A stretch of DNA of 64,000 nt from DATEDA01 sp963789885 (GCA_963789885.1 CAWBNB010000014.1:1-64000); one strand, 5' to 3'; positions 8,537-18,850 are shown, counted from the first letter of the stretch. Translations and numbers: made by a program. The notes: generated by a model from the sequence alone, not told the origin.

Positions 8537-9253
8537 TCAGTGCTTTCGCGCGCGGCGAGTTGCCACGAAGCCCATGAGCAAGAGGCCGGCGGCCATCATC
8601 ATCCAGGTGCCGGGTTCGGGAACCACGGAAATCTGCAGGTTCAGGTCACCGGTGCTCGTTCCGGCCGTCGCGCGTGAAACTTGCGTGCCGATCGTCAGCG
8701 AGAACGGGTTCGCCGTGGCCGCGAACGAGCCCAACGTGGCCGCCGAGTACATGTTGCCCGTGAGGGGACCGAGGGCGCCGAGCAGGTTCGCAGACGAGAA
8801 CTGGAACTCCGTGTTGCTCGTGCCGCCCCAGGCGCGACTCGTGACGGTCCCGCTGGCGCCGGAGTTCGTGCCCCCGACGGCGAGCGAGAAGAACGGGCTG
8901 CTGCTGGTGAAATTGGTGTCCGAGGCGTAGAGGAAGAGGTTGTTTCCGCCGGCCGCCCCGCTGGTCACCACGAACGACAGGTCGAGTTGCGGTGAGGTTG
9001 CGCTGCCGATCACCGGCTTGCTCTGCGACGTATTGACTAGGACCGTGTAGCCGAACGCCGACGCCGCCGCGAAGCTGATCACTCCCTGCATCGGGACCGT
9101 GTCGCCGGCGGCGTTGTCCTGGACGATGATGTCGTCACCGCCCATGCACTGGATGTCGTTGCATATCCGGGCGACGAAGGCGGCGTGCGCCGGCACGCTC
9201 ACGCCCAGGGCACAAAGGACAACAACGAGGGTGATGCACAAGCGCGAGATCAT
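8537..9253 (-). CDS. PEP-CTERM sorting-signal protein
   Basis: A 238-residue exported protein. It has an N-terminal signal peptide ending at AHA near residue 24, a Gly/Ser/Thr/Asn-rich and cysteine-poor body, and a C-terminal PEP-CTERM signal made of VPEPGTW, a transmembrane stretch (MMMAAGLLLMGFVA) and a basic RRARK end. Such proteins are recognised by an exosortase, cleaved at the PEP motif and sent to the cell surface or matrix. The exosortase and PrsT genes lie just upstream on the same strand. The ATG at 9253 is preferred because GGAG lies about 7 nt upstream. The function of the body is unknown. Confidence 0.93.
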   Translation of the reverse strand: MISRLCITLVVVLCALGVSVPAHAAFVARICNDIQCMGGDDIIVQDNAAGDTVPMQGVISFAAASAFGYTVLVNTSQSKPVIGSATSPQLDLSFVVTSGAAGGNNLFLYASDTNFTSSSPFFSLAVGGTNSGASGTVTSRAWGGTSNTEFQFSSANLLGALGPLTGNMYSAATLGSFAATANPFSLTIGTQVSRATAGTSTGDLNLQISVVPEPGTWMMMAAGLLLMGFVATRRARKH

Positions 9254-9600
9254 TCTAGGCTCCAAGTGGGAGTTAGTCAGGGGTGTGATAATCGCACAGA
9301 GTGTCCCCTCCCCCCACTCGCATCAGGCCGCGTGTGCTCTCGCTGGCGCTGGAGCACCCAGTTTCTTCTTGGTCTTGTCGCAGACTCATAGCGTTTTCCA
9401 GCCAAACCAAAAAATAGACTTTCTGAAACTGAAACCAAGATGGACAGACGCGTCATCCCCGTGCCTGCTGCCGCGCACCATCTGTGACATAGTACACACG
9501 GGCGACCCGATAACGCAATCTGGCAATTGCAAACTCTTGTCAAATATGGTTGACATCCCGACAAGAAGTGCGGCGGTAACTGCGCGCGGAGCTTCGCGTT
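9254..9600 (-). promoter_or_regulatory. Upstream region of the PEP-CTERM gene
   Basis: About 350 nt without a gene, less GC-rich than its surroundings, between prsT and the PEP-CTERM gene. It should hold the PEP-CTERM promoter. A TTGACA sequence occurs on the minus strand at 9538-9543, but the bases about 17 nt downstream are a poor -10. No clear sigma-54 (GG-N10-GC) site was found. Confidence 0.3.
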
Positions 9601-11977
9601 CTAACCCCGCGAGACGATCTTTTTCGCCTCGTCCAGACCGGGAAAATTTACCTTCGCCGCAATCGCCTCCTGCAGGTGCCGCTTGGCCAGATCGGCGTTG
9701 CCGCCCCGATAGTAGGCCATGCCGAGGTGATACTGCAGCAGCGGCTCCTTGGGCGCCAGCTCCACCGCCTTCTGCAGCACCGGAAGCGCCTTGGCGTAGT
9801 CTCCGCGAACGTAATGCGCCCAGCCCAGAGTGTCTACGAACGCAGCGTTGTTCGAATGCTCGAAGCGCTGGGCCAAAGTCAGCGCGCGGTCGAGATTCGC
9901 CGGATCGGCCTTGTAGGTAATGAGCACCATGGCAAGGTTATTGGCGGCGAGGTCGTCCCGCGGATTCGCGCTTAGAACGCGCTCGTATTCCCGGATTGCC
10001 TGGTCGACCTGCCCGGTCTGCTCGTACAGCTCCGCCAGCTGCAACGTGAGCTCGCGATTCCCCGGGATCGCTTTCCGCCCTTCCTCGAGCGCCGTCACGG
10101 CCCTCGCCGGGTCGTTGCGCGCGGTGATGTGCAGCCGCGCAAGCCGGAGGTATCCGAGCGGCGCTCTCGGATTCAGCTCGATCCACTTTCTGTACGAGGC
10201 CTCGGCTGCGTCGGGCTCGCGCCGCGCCGCCTGAACCTCCCCGAGCGCCATGTACGCTATCGGCGCCTGCGGATTGGCGCTTACGAACTCCTTTGCCGCC
10301 GCGAGGGCCTGGTCAAGCCGATTCTGCTGGACCTGAAGGCCGATCAAGGCGACACGAGGCTCGGCGGCGGTCGGCGCCTTTGCGATCGCAGTTTCCAGCT
10401 CCTTGACCGCCGCATCGTTCTTGTTCTGCGCCGCCTGCAGCAGTCCGCTCTGGTAGTACCCCACTGCGGACTCGGGAAGCGCCTGCTTGAGCGCTCCCAA
10501 GGTGCGCTCCGCCCCGGCGAAGTCCTTCTGCGCGATCTGCACCCGCGCCTTGGCCTCGTATCCGCGCGGGTCGCGCGGCTGGCGCTTGATGGCTTCGTTG
10601 AGTACCTTCAGCGCCTGATCGGGCGCGTCGTTGGACAGGTCGTACTCGGCGAGGAGGATCCGAAGATCGGCTTGATCCGGGTAGTGCGCAACCGCGGTCG
10701 CGATAGCCTGGCGCCCCAGCTCGACCTCCTTGTTCGCCCGATGCGCGGCAGCGAGCAGCGCGTTCACCTGGAGCGAACCTGGCTGGTTCCTGAGCGCCGA
10801 GCGGAGGTCGATGATCGCACCGCCGGGGTCGTTCTTCGCAAGCGAGCGTTGCGCGCGCAGCACGAGCGCGCCGCTGTCCTTGGGGTTGGCCTGCAGGATC
10901 TCGGCGACCAGCCGGTCTCCGTCATCGTTCGCCTCGCGCGCGAAGGCAAACCCTGCAAGCTGGAGCCGGGCCGCCAGTGCGTTGGGACCCGTCTTGTCGA
11001 GCGCGACGATTTCCTCGCACACCTGCTCGGCCTGGTCCCTCTTGCCGGCCGCGACCAGCATCGAGGCGAGGCCGAATCGGAGGCGATAGGCTTTGGGGCG
11101 CTGTTCGACCATCTTGCGCAGCTCGGCCTCCGCTGCGTCCATCCCGCGACGGGCGACGAGAAACTCGACCAGTGCGAGGTACCGTTGGTCGTCGTCAGGC
11201 GACGCAGCGATCGCCTCGCGGAGCACGCTCTCGGCCTGGTCCCCCTTATCGCCGCTCGCGTAGAACCTTGCCAGTGTGGTGCGATGCGCAAGGCTCTCCG
11301 GCTCGAGCTTCACGATCTCACGCAGGTCAAGTTCGGCCTGATCGCGGTCGCCGAGCCTGATCGCGACTGCCGCCCGGACCGTGCGCAGGGGGACATTCTT
11401 CGGGTCGGCCGCGATGGCCTTCGCCAGGACTTCCTCCGCCTTCCGGTCGTCTTGCTGCCTGGCATAGAGCCCGGCGAGCAGCGTCGCGGCGTCCGCTTGC
11501 CCCGGCTTGCTTCTCAGCACTTTGGTCGCGTCGGCGATCGCGCCGTCGACGTCGCCCTTGACCGCGCGCAGCGCGGCCTTCACCGAGCGAGCCTCGGGAT
11601 CGTCCGGTGCAACGGCCAGGACGGCATCGGCGGACTCTTCCGCCTTGTCGTTCGCCCCGCTGAACAGGTAGATCCGGGCGAGGCGGCGCTTGGCGTCGAC
11701 GTTCGAGGGGTCCAGCTCGACGGTCTTGAGATAGCTGCCGAACGCCTTGCGTATGTCCGTGGCGTTCCTCGTCGATCCTTCCGGTGATCAGATAGGCGTC
11801 GGCACGCTGCGGATCGAGCTGCAGGACGTTGCGGATCTCCACGCTCGCCTTGTCCAGCTCGCCTCTCTCAAGCAACGACTTGCTCTTTGCAAGATGGGAC
11901 TGGACGCGATCTTCCTTGCTGCCGCATCCGAGCACGAGCATGACGATGGCAAGGGAAAGCAGGCCATGGAATTTCAC
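9601..11977 (-). CDS. prsT: PrsT-type TPR lipoprotein of the PEP-CTERM system, frameshifted
   Basis: A long chain of tetratricopeptide repeats (about 20) behind a lipoprotein signal (MLVLGCGSKED, lipobox cysteine near residue 18). This matches the PEP-CTERM system TPR lipoprotein PrsT in architecture and neighbourhood. The first 60 or so residues are in one frame and the rest in another. The switch is near 11765-11775, where one extra base separates RIDE from NATDIRKAFGSYLK. With that base removed the protein is about 791 residues. It lies between the exosortase gene (31 nt away) and the PEP-CTERM protein. PrsT is thought to act in the periplasm or outer membrane in export or assembly. Confidence 0.82.
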
Positions 11978-12008
11978 GTGAGGCTCCGTAACAGTGGCGG
12001 GACGCGAA

Positions 12009-13589
12009 CTAGTTCGGCACGTAATCGGGGAGGCGAGGCACCAGCTCGGACGCGAACGCCGCCAGACGCTCGTCCGCGACCGCGTCCGGCTCCCCGGGGA
12101 CCATCGGCGTGACCAGCCGGACGAGGGCGCCGTCGCTCCGCTGACGGAAGATCATGTCCCAAAGCATGTAGAACTTGAGCGAGGACTCGCGGGTGAGCGA
12201 ACGCTCCCGCTGCTTGAACCAGTAGTACACCAGCTGTCGCGCCTCGAGCTTCTGAATGATTACCCGATTCACCTCGAGGGGCTGGGAGGCCACCGTCACG
12301 CCCGGGACGACATGGCGTTCGAGTGTGACGATCTCCCAACCACCGAATGGCATGCATTCCCGGGGCGAGTGATCATGCAGCCGCTGGGTCTGTGACGCGT
12401 AGTAGGCGACATAGGCATTGACCGCGCGCCCGCTCCGATCGACGTAGTTGGCCAACAGGTAGTCGTCCAGCTGGAGGGCGTCCAGGAACTGCTTTTCCAT
12501 GGGCTCCGGCCGGCCCCGCCAGTCGCCGAGCTCCTGCGGGAAATACGTGAAGTCTCGTCGTGCCGGAGTGACCGACTCCGGCGGCGGGATCGCGAGGTGC
12601 GCGGCGGCAGCCCCGGCAAGCAACGCTGCTGCGACGCCGAGTGTCGCGGGTACGGCACGGATCCGAGACTCGGCGGCCGCATGCTTCGGCGCCGGCAACG
12701 TAAGCACGAAAGAGTCTTGCAGCTTCCTGCCCGACAAACGGGCCATGAGCCACATCAGACCGATGAGAATGACCATGCAGCCCATGAACACGACGAGCCC
12801 CTCGAACGCGTGCAGCACGCCTTCCGCCGCTTCCAGGCCGAAGTGCTCCACGGTGATCCCGACGAGCGCGATCCGGACGCTGTTCATGAGCACCGTGATG
12901 GGCAGGGTGGACACGACGAGCAGCAGCCGTTGCCACATCGCCGCCCGAAAAAAATAGGCCGCGACGACACCCAGCGCCACCAGCGAGAACAGGTAACGCA
13001 GGCCGCTGCACGCCTCCGCCACCTGGAGCTTCATGGATCCGAGGTCGATGATGTTCCCCTCGAGGAACACGCTCACGCCGGCGGCACGGAGCATCGCCAC
13101 CCCGAAGCGCGAGGACACCAACTGCAGCGCTTGTGAAAGCTCCCGGAACAGGACGTCGGGCAACGGCAGCATGAGGATGAGCATCGCGAGCGGCGCTGCG
13201 ACAGCCGCAAAGCCGCGCCGCCCGACAAAGGCAAGCGCCAGCCCCGCAAGCGAGATCAGGAAGGCATACAGGGCGATCGTTACCGAAGACGCGAGTTGCG
13301 CCAGTGCGCCTAGGGCCAGCCCGACCACCAATACCACGACACCGAGCCAGCTCGCCTCGAAGCGGATGAGCGCCAGCCGGTCGCGCTGCTGCCACAGCAT
13401 GAACAGCGAGATGAACGGGATGAAGATCCCGAAGCTGTACTCGTCCGAGCTCATCCAGATGCCGTATAGACGAACGAGCACCGGATGGAAGAACGTGCCC
13501 ACGCAGAACGCCGCACCCGCAAGCAGGCCCCACATTACGTTGGGGCAACTCCAGACGACGGGTGCGGTCAGCGTAGCGTCGCGTTGCAT
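12009..13589 (-). CDS. Exosortase-EpsI fusion (XrtD-like)
   Basis: A 526-residue membrane protein. The N-terminal 290 residues are an exosortase with about 8 membrane segments and the three expected catalytic residues: Cys194 in EACSGLR, Arg239 in MNSVRIAL and His260 in LHAFEG. The C-terminal half (about 310-526) is an EpsI domain with PRECMPFGGWEI and a DMIFRQRSDGALVRL segment. Exosortase plus EpsI in one chain is the arrangement of the exosortase D (VPLPA-CTERM) group, but the substrate tail seen beside it is PEP, so the subtype is uncertain. It should cut PEP-CTERM proteins at the membrane. The ATG at 13589 gives the usual start. Confidence 0.9.
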   Translation of the reverse strand: MQRDATLTAPVVWSCPNVMWGLLAGAAFCVGTFFHPVLVRLYGIWMSSDEYSFGIFIPFISLFMLWQQRDRLALIRFEASWLGVVVLVVGLALGALAQLASSVTIALYAFLISLAGLALAFVGRRGFAAVAAPLAMLILMLPLPDVLFRELSQALQLVSSRFGVAMLRAAGVSVFLEGNIIDLGSMKLQVAEACSGLRYLFSLVALGVVAAYFFRAAMWQRLLLVVSTLPITVLMNSVRIALVGITVEHFGLEAAEGVLHAFEGLVVFMGCMVILIGLMWLMARLSGRKLQDSFVLTLPAPKHAAAESRIRAVPATLGVAAALLAGAAAAHLAIPPPESVTPARRDFTYFPQELGDWRGRPEPMEKQFLDALQLDDYLLANYVDRSGRAVNAYVAYYASQTQRLHDHSPRECMPFGGWEIVTLERHVVPGVTVASQPLEVNRVIIQKLEARQLVYYWFKQRERSLTRESSLKFYMLWDMIFRQRSDGALVRLVTPMVPGEPDAVADERLAAFASELVPRLPDYVPN

Positions 13590-13627
13590 CAGGGGACCGT
13601 CCTTTGGTCCGGGCACCGAGCCCCGAG

Positions 13628-13662
13628 GTCCCCAGCGGCCGAAGGGCCCCCGACTCGGACCT
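13628..13662. repeat. GC-rich element shared with 22187-22205
   Basis: GGTCCCCAGCGGCCGAAGG at the start of this stretch matches a stretch at 22187-22205 in 16 of 19 bases. Both copies lie shortly upstream of a minus-strand gene. It is followed by GGGCCCCCGACTCGGACC. It may be a leader or attenuator element, or a short dispersed repeat. Confidence 0.4.
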
Positions 13663-13914
13663 AGCGGGCGTAGTCGAATGATATTACAGGGGTGCGGCAA
13701 ACAACGCTGCGGTAGAAGGCCCCTTGGGCCTGACCCTTTGACTTTTGACTATCCTGTGACATTTCGATCACCGGGGGACGCCGGTGAAGCACGGCGCTGC
13801 GCTGCCTGCGAAGGCCAGCGATCTGGAGCCGACACTCGTCCGCGTCCGCGTCGAGCATTTCTTCGGGTCCGCCGAATCCCGGCGGTAACGCCGGTCACCA
13901 CCTGCCAACGCACG

Positions 13915-14595
13915 TTACCGCAGTTCTTTCACACACAAGATCTGGAACGCCTGACTCGGCCACCGCTCGAACACGGGCCGCGTGATCAGCGCAACGCGCG
14001 TCCAAAGCCAGGTAGGCCGAAAGCGGACGGTCGCGTAGTCCCCGAAGAGCGGCTTCCAGCCGCTCACGCCGATCGTGCGGTACCCGCGATCCTGCATCTC
14101 GGACACGCTCCAGCCCGAGCGATGCAGCTGATAGGGATTGTTATCGAACTCGCCCTGGGGAAGGAAGCCATTCGGTGTGAAGATGGCGACGCGCCGCCGG
14201 GCAATGCCCTCCATCATGTCCAGCAGGCGCAGGCCATCCTGCTTCTCGAAGTGCTCGATGACGTCGAGCGCGACGACACAGTCGAACGACTTCGCGGGGA
14301 ATCGTGAGCCGATGTCCAGCAGTTCCATGCGGATCAGCTCGTGGTGACAGCCAAGCGTTCGTGCGCGATCGAGCGAGGGCTGGAATCCGTCCACACCGAC
14401 GACGCGGTCGAAGCGCCGGGGCAGGTATTGAATCGGCGAGCTGGACCCGCAGCCGACGTCGAGGAGCGTCGCGGCGTCGCCGATCGCCTCGGACAGCAGC
14501 CGTGGATACTGACCGAACGGTTCGAACAGCTTCTGGTCGATCCTTCTTATCGCAGCCCACATTCCCTGGGCTCGTCCTTCCGCTCGTCCTTCCAT
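13915..14595 (-). CDS. Class I SAM-dependent methyltransferase
   Basis: A soluble protein of up to 226 residues with a Rossmann methyltransferase core. The SAM-binding motif LLDVGCGSSSP is near residue 45, the acidic VGVDGF follows, and VVALDVIEHFEKQDG is near residue 108. The last third (residues about 150-226) is family-specific and probably holds acceptor contacts. The start may be the ATG at 14595 or the one at 14562. The gene lies just downstream of the GT2 gene in the glycan block, so a glycan or lipid-linked sugar is the likely acceptor (inference). Confidence 0.85.
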   Translation of the reverse strand: MEGRAEGRAQGMWAAIRRIDQKLFEPFGQYPRLLSEAIGDAATLLDVGCGSSSPIQYLPRRFDRVVGVDGFQPSLDRARTLGCHHELIRMELLDIGSRFPAKSFDCVVALDVIEHFEKQDGLRLLDMMEGIARRRVAIFTPNGFLPQGEFDNNPYQLHRSGWSVSEMQDRGYRTIGVSGWKPLFGDYATVRFRPTWLWTRVALITRPVFERWPSQAFQILCVKELR

Positions 14596-14629
14596 TGGTT
14601 ACCGTGCGTCCGCTGCATCGCGGGTTCGG

Positions 14630-15811
14630 TTACCGGCCCCGACGGGTGCGCACCCATTCGACCTGCCGCCGGGTCAGGAAACCGACGTACACAGGGATCT
14701 TCCGGAGCGCATAGATGGGAGCAAAGGCAAGCTGCCCAAGGGACACGATACCCCGCCCGTACCGGGCCCAGGACAATAGCACCGCGGTCACGAGCGATGC
14801 CATAACGGCAGCCGATACTACGAGAGGCTTTGCACCCATTGACAGATAGGCGACCACCGCCGACGCCAGCACTACCACCGCCACGGCCAGGGTGAGTAGC
14901 GCAAGCGGGGGTACCGCGAGATCAAGTGCCAGCCCTATGAGCTGCGCATCCCTGCGCGACACGCCCAACGCGAAGAGCCGCGGCGCATGGGAGACAATCA
15001 AGCCGAGATTGCCGTGCTCCCACCGCTGGCGCTGCGATCGCGCGCCAGTTTCCGAGGCGGCGAACTCGCTGGTCACGAGGGCGTCCGGGCAGAACAGCGG
15101 TGGCGTACCCGCCCGCGCCAGGTTGATGCCGAAAAGCACGTCTTCGGCGAGGTGACCGGTCGCGAGCGACGCCGCGTGAACGCTCTCCCAGGGAAACGCC
15201 ATGCCCGTGCCCATCAACTGGCAGGGCATGCCGATCCGGTGGCCTCCCAACGGCCGCACGTAGTTCTTGACGAGCCAGGCGAGCTCCGACACCTTGCGTC
15301 CGATTCCCGCGCTCGATGGCGCGCGCATCAGGTACAGCGCCTGCACCGGGCGGCCGGAGTCGTGGGACACGCGGGCGATGCGCTCGATCGCCCCTGGTCC
15401 CACGTCGCAATCTGCGTCCACGATGACGAGGACTTCCGGCGGATCCGCTTGCAACGCATTCACCCCGAAGTCGAGCGCGTAGCCCTTGCCGCGGCGGCGC
15501 GCGTCGAAGCGCTCGACCACCTCCGCACCCGCCTCGGCGGCCAGCTTCGCAGTGTCGTCGCTGCAATTGTCCGCGACGACGAGCAGCCGATCACCAGAAG
15601 CGAGCTGCTCCCGCACCCTCCGCAGGGTCTCGCCGATGACGAGCGCCTCGTCATGCGCGGGAACGAGGACTGCGACACGCGGATGACGCCCGTCCGGAAT
15701 TTCGCGCTTGCGATGGGCCGGCATTGCCAGCAACACCTGCCCGAGAAGAACACAGGTCGGGATGGCGAGCACGACCGCCGCGCCGATGAGCAGCCCCTCG
15801 AGCACGCTCAT
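14630..15811 (-). CDS. Family 2 glycosyltransferase, membrane-anchored
   Basis: A 393-residue processive-type GT2. An N-terminal membrane helix (residues 5-30) is followed by a GT-A domain with VAVLVPAHDEALVIGETL near residue 47, DNCSDDTAK, VIVDADCDVGPGA (the DxD metal motif) and a QRQRWEHGNLG box near residue 260 that corresponds to the QxxRW motif. Two or three C-terminal membrane segments complete it. This is the pattern of enzymes that polymerise or extend exopolysaccharide at the inner membrane. Its start overlaps the upstream GT4 stop by 4 nt, so the two are probably translated together. Confidence 0.9.
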   Translation of the reverse strand: MSVLEGLLIGAAVVLAIPTCVLLGQVLLAMPAHRKREIPDGRHPRVAVLVPAHDEALVIGETLRRVREQLASGDRLLVVADNCSDDTAKLAAEAGAEVVERFDARRRGKGYALDFGVNALQADPPEVLVIVDADCDVGPGAIERIARVSHDSGRPVQALYLMRAPSSAGIGRKVSELAWLVKNYVRPLGGHRIGMPCQLMGTGMAFPWESVHAASLATGHLAEDVLFGINLARAGTPPLFCPDALVTSEFAASETGARSQRQRWEHGNLGLIVSHAPRLFALGVSRRDAQLIGLALDLAVPPLALLTLAVAVVVLASAVVAYLSMGAKPLVVSAAVMASLVTAVLLSWARYGRGIVSLGQLAFAPIYALRKIPVYVGFLTRRQVEWVRTRRGR

Positions 15812-17127
15812 CGGACTACCCTCGCGCTCCGCGCCAGGAATTCGCCCTTGGGGCGGCCCGGCGGGCTCATGCCGTTGCGCCCCAGCCGTCGCGCCTTCAA
15901 CGCGCGGCTCGCAGCATCCGAACCCGCTGCCGCCAGGAAGTGCTCCGCCAGCTTCGCCACCTCGGTATCGATCGCGTGCCGCTCCAGGACGCGCGCCCTT
16001 CCGGCCTCGCCCATGCGCGCCAGCGTGAGGGGCGACTCCGAGATCGCCTCTTCGAGCGCGCCCGCCAGCGCCGCGACATCCCCCGCCGGCACCAGCCACC
16101 CGTTCTCGCCGTGCCGAACGAGCTCCGGAATGCCGGCGACGTAGGTCGTGACCACCGGGCGCCGCAGCGCCAGGGCCTCCATGATCACCACCGGCAACCC
16201 TTCGGCGAAGCTGGGAAGCACCAGCAATCGAGCGTCCAGGATCTCCTTGCGCACCTGCTCGCCGTCGATCCAGCCGGTGATCCGCACGCTCGATTCGAGA
16301 TGGTGCCTCGCGATGGCGGCCTCCACGTCGCGCCGCATCTCGCCGTCGCCGGCGAGGACGAGCTCGCAGGCCACGCCCCTGGCGGCGAGCCGCGCGACCG
16401 CCTCGACCAGCAGGACCTGTCCCTTTTGCTCGCACAGACGCCCGACGCACACGCACCGCGGTGCCTCGGGCAGCGGTGCCGCCGGCACCGAATAGAACGC
16501 CGCATCCACGCCGCAATGGACGACGTTGATCTTCGGCCAGTCCGCGTGCGCAGACCAGCGCATGAGTTGCGCGCGCCCATACGAGCTGATCGCCACGACG
16601 AACCGGGCACGCCGCACCTTCTCGCCGAGCTCGAGCGCCTCGGGCGCGTCGAACTCCTCCGGCCCGTGGACCGTGAAGCTGTATCCTGGCCCTCCGAGGA
16701 CGCCGGTGAGCATGGCGATCTCGGCCGCGTTGGTGCCGAAGTGGGCATGGACATGGGTGGCCCCGTACTCGCGCAGCCACGGCAGCAGCCGGCAAGCTTC
16801 GGCCAGGTAGGCGAGGTGATACGGCAGCGGCCGCCGGGAGCGGCGCGCCATGCGCATCACGAGGCCCAGCGCCCGGGCGAATCGAACCGGCGCGGTGACC
16901 ATCGTCCCGAGCGACGCGGCAGCCAGCGGGACGATACCGTCCTGCAGGACGTAGCGTGTCCGTTCGCGCTCCTGCGCATCCTCCGCATCCGCAACCTCGG
17001 CATCCCACCCGCGCAGCGCGATTCTCAGCACCTCGACGCCCCGTCGCTCCAGCGCCTGGATCTCGCGCCGGATGAAGCTGTGGCTCACCTTGGGGTACTG
17101 ATTGACGAGGTAGGCAACGCGGATCAA
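15808..17127 (-). CDS. Family 4 glycosyltransferase
   Basis: A GT-B fold glycosyltransferase of about 439 residues. It has YLVNQYPKVSHSFIRREI at the N-terminus, HAHFGTNAAE near residue 130, a CVGRLCEQKGQ nucleotide-binding start near residue 230, and the FAEGLPVVIMEALALRRPVV signature (EX7E) near residue 320, which binds the sugar nucleotide. It resembles WcaL/AmsK-type exopolysaccharide enzymes. No ATG is present at the expected N-terminus. The TTG at 17127 gives the family start and another TTG lies at 17184. The C-terminal 25 residues or so are basic and atypical. Confidence 0.88.
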   Translation of the reverse strand: MIRVAYLVNQYPKVSHSFIRREIQALERRGVEVLRIALRGWDAEVADAEDAQERERTRYVLQDGIVPLAAASLGTMVTAPVRFARALGLVMRMARRSRRPLPYHLAYLAEACRLLPWLREYGATHVHAHFGTNAAEIAMLTGVLGGPGYSFTVHGPEEFDAPEALELGEKVRRARFVVAISSYGRAQLMRWSAHADWPKINVVHCGVDAAFYSVPAAPLPEAPRCVCVGRLCEQKGQVLLVEAVARLAARGVACELVLAGDGEMRRDVEAAIARHHLESSVRITGWIDGEQVRKEILDARLLVLPSFAEGLPVVIMEALALRRPVVTTYVAGIPELVRHGENGWLVPAGDVAALAGALEEAISESPLTLARMGEAGRARVLERHAIDTEVAKLAEHFLAAAGSDAASRALKARRLGRNGMSPPGRPKGEFLARSARVVR

Positions 17128-17260
17128 AGGGGATGAATCGTCAAGACAGGGTTTCAAGATTATCAAGAATTCGTATCGGAACAACGGCCATCATGGAACC
17201 CGCCGCCTTCGGCCCATATAATTTCATGGTCGAGGCGTCCGGGCTGCGGGCGCGAGCCCC

Positions 17261-18251
17261 ATGGCAAGCCGGGCCACCTGCCGCATGCTGCTCGTCATCA
17301 TCGTCAACTATCGAACGCCGGAACTGGCGCTGGGGTGCCTGCGCTCGCTGCGTGCCGAGGTCGTGCATCATCCCGCCATGAAGGTGGTGGTCGTGGACAA
17401 CGACTCCCGGGACGGCTCGGCAGACCTCATCGAGCGTGGGATTGCGTCTGAGCGGATCGATGCGTGGAGCACGCTGTTGCGGTCGCCGCGCAACGGCGGG
17501 TTCGCGTACGGCAACAACTACGGGATCTCGGCAGCCATCGAAGGCAGGACCCCGTGGGGGCCGCTCACCCCGGCGGTCGTCTGGCTGCTGAACCCCGACA
17601 CGTACGTGCGGCCGGGCGCCGTCGACGAGGCGATGCGCTTCCTCGAGGCGCACCCCGAGGCAGGCATTGCAGGCACGGGGGTGGAGAACGAGGATGAATC
17701 GGTCTGGCTGAGCGCCTTTCACTTCCCGACGGTGTGGTCCGAGCTCGACCATGCGCTCGCATTCGGCCCGTTCACGCGGCTGATCGCGGAACTACACCGC
17801 CCTGTATCCGCCTGCGAGCGAGCCAAGGCAAGTCGACTGGGTCAGCGGCGCCAGTTTCCTCGTCCGCTACCGCGTCATGCGGCAGCTCGGCTTCCTGGAT
17901 GAAGGCTACTTCATGTATTACGAGGAGACCGATTTCTGCCTCGCGGCATCCAGGGCCGGCATCGAATGCTGGCAAGTGCCTGCGAGCCGGGTCGTGCATC
18001 TCCTCGGGAGGAGCTCCGGCGTGACCGGCGCCGAGGCGCACGTCCGCCGCCGGCCGCAGTACTGGTTCGCTTCGCGGGAGCGCTACTATCGCAAGAACTA
18101 CGGCGCCGCCTACTGGCATTTCGTGAACCTTGTCTGGGGTGCGTTCTACCCGGTCGGCACCCTGCTGCGCTGGCTGCGCGGCAAACGCCGCCTGGATCCG
18201 CCCTACCTGTGGTGGGACCTCTTCCGGTACGGTTATCTGGGCCATCGGTGA
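17261..18251 (+). CDS. Family 2 glycosyltransferase (rhamnosyltransferase-like), frameshifted
   Basis: A GT2 of about 330 residues. The N-terminal part (VIIVNYRTPEL, VVVDNDSRDGSAD, NGGFAYGNNYG, WLLNPDTYV) is in one frame and the C-terminal part (MRQLGFLDEGYFMYYEETDFC, then RPQYWFASRERYYRKNYG) in another. One extra base near 17790-17794 causes the switch. Removing it joins the halves through YTALYPPASEP. The motifs are those of the WbbL/rhamnosyltransferase branch that adds deoxyhexoses to lipid-linked glycans. The start may be 17261 or the ATG at 17285. The stop overlaps the next ATG by one base. Confidence 0.82.
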
Positions 18252-18850
18252 TGAGCACGACCGTCAGCGAGGAATCCCGGCCGCAATCGGACATCGATCT
18301 CGGCCGGTACGACACCAATCCGCCGGGCTGCGGGCTCCTCGAGCTTATCCGCGAAGACTTGGCGACACACGAGGGCGACTGGCTGAGCGAAGGCTTCCTC
18401 GCGCTGGCCGTCCACCGGTTCGGCAACTGGCGGATGTCGATTCGCACCAGGCTCCTTCGCGCGCCGCTGACCCTTCTCTACTGCACGCTCGAAAAGCTGA
18501 TCGAGTTGCTCTGCGGCATCGACCTTCCCTACACGGTGCACGTGGGCAGGCGGGTCCGGATCTGGCATCGCGGCGGCATCACGATCAGCGCCATCCGCAT
18601 CGGGGATGACACGCATCTTCGCCAGAACATCACGATGGGCGTACGTCGGCGCGGCGATCACCGCTGGCTCAGGCCCACCATCGGCAACCGCTGCGACATC
18701 GGCGCCGGTGCGGTCATCGTCGGCGGCATCACCGTCGGCGACGACAGCGTGATCGGCGCGAACGTCGTCGTCGCCGAGGATGTGCCACCCGGCAGCATCG
18801 TCACCGTGCCCAAGCCGGTGATCCGGCCGCGACAGCGGGACGCGCGGTGA
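18251..18850 (+). CDS. Serine-acetyltransferase-like O-acetyltransferase
   Basis: A 199-residue left-handed beta-helix acyltransferase of the CysE/WcaB type. Hexapeptide repeats run from GGITISAIRIGDDTHLRQN through IGNRCDIGAGAVIVGGITVGDDSVIGANVVV, with an N-terminal helical part of about 85 residues. In glycan clusters such proteins usually O-acetylate a sugar using acetyl-CoA. Placed between glycosyltransferase genes (TGATG overlap upstream, 4-nt overlap downstream), a role in glycan acetylation is more likely than cysteine synthesis. Confidence 0.85.
   Translation: MSTTVSEESRPQSDIDLGRYDTNPPGCGLLELIREDLATHEGDWLSEGFLALAVHRFGNWRMSIRTRLLRAPLTLLYCTLEKLIELLCGIDLPYTVHVGRRVRIWHRGGITISAIRIGDDTHLRQNITMGVRRRGDHRWLRPTIGNRCDIGAGAVIVGGITVGDDSVIGANVVVAEDVPPGSIVTVPKPVIRPRQRDAR

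Noticed and set aside
9538..9543. TTGACA as the -35 of the PEP-CTERM promoter
   Set aside because: No acceptable -10 lies 16-18 nt downstream, so it is only noted in the region entry.
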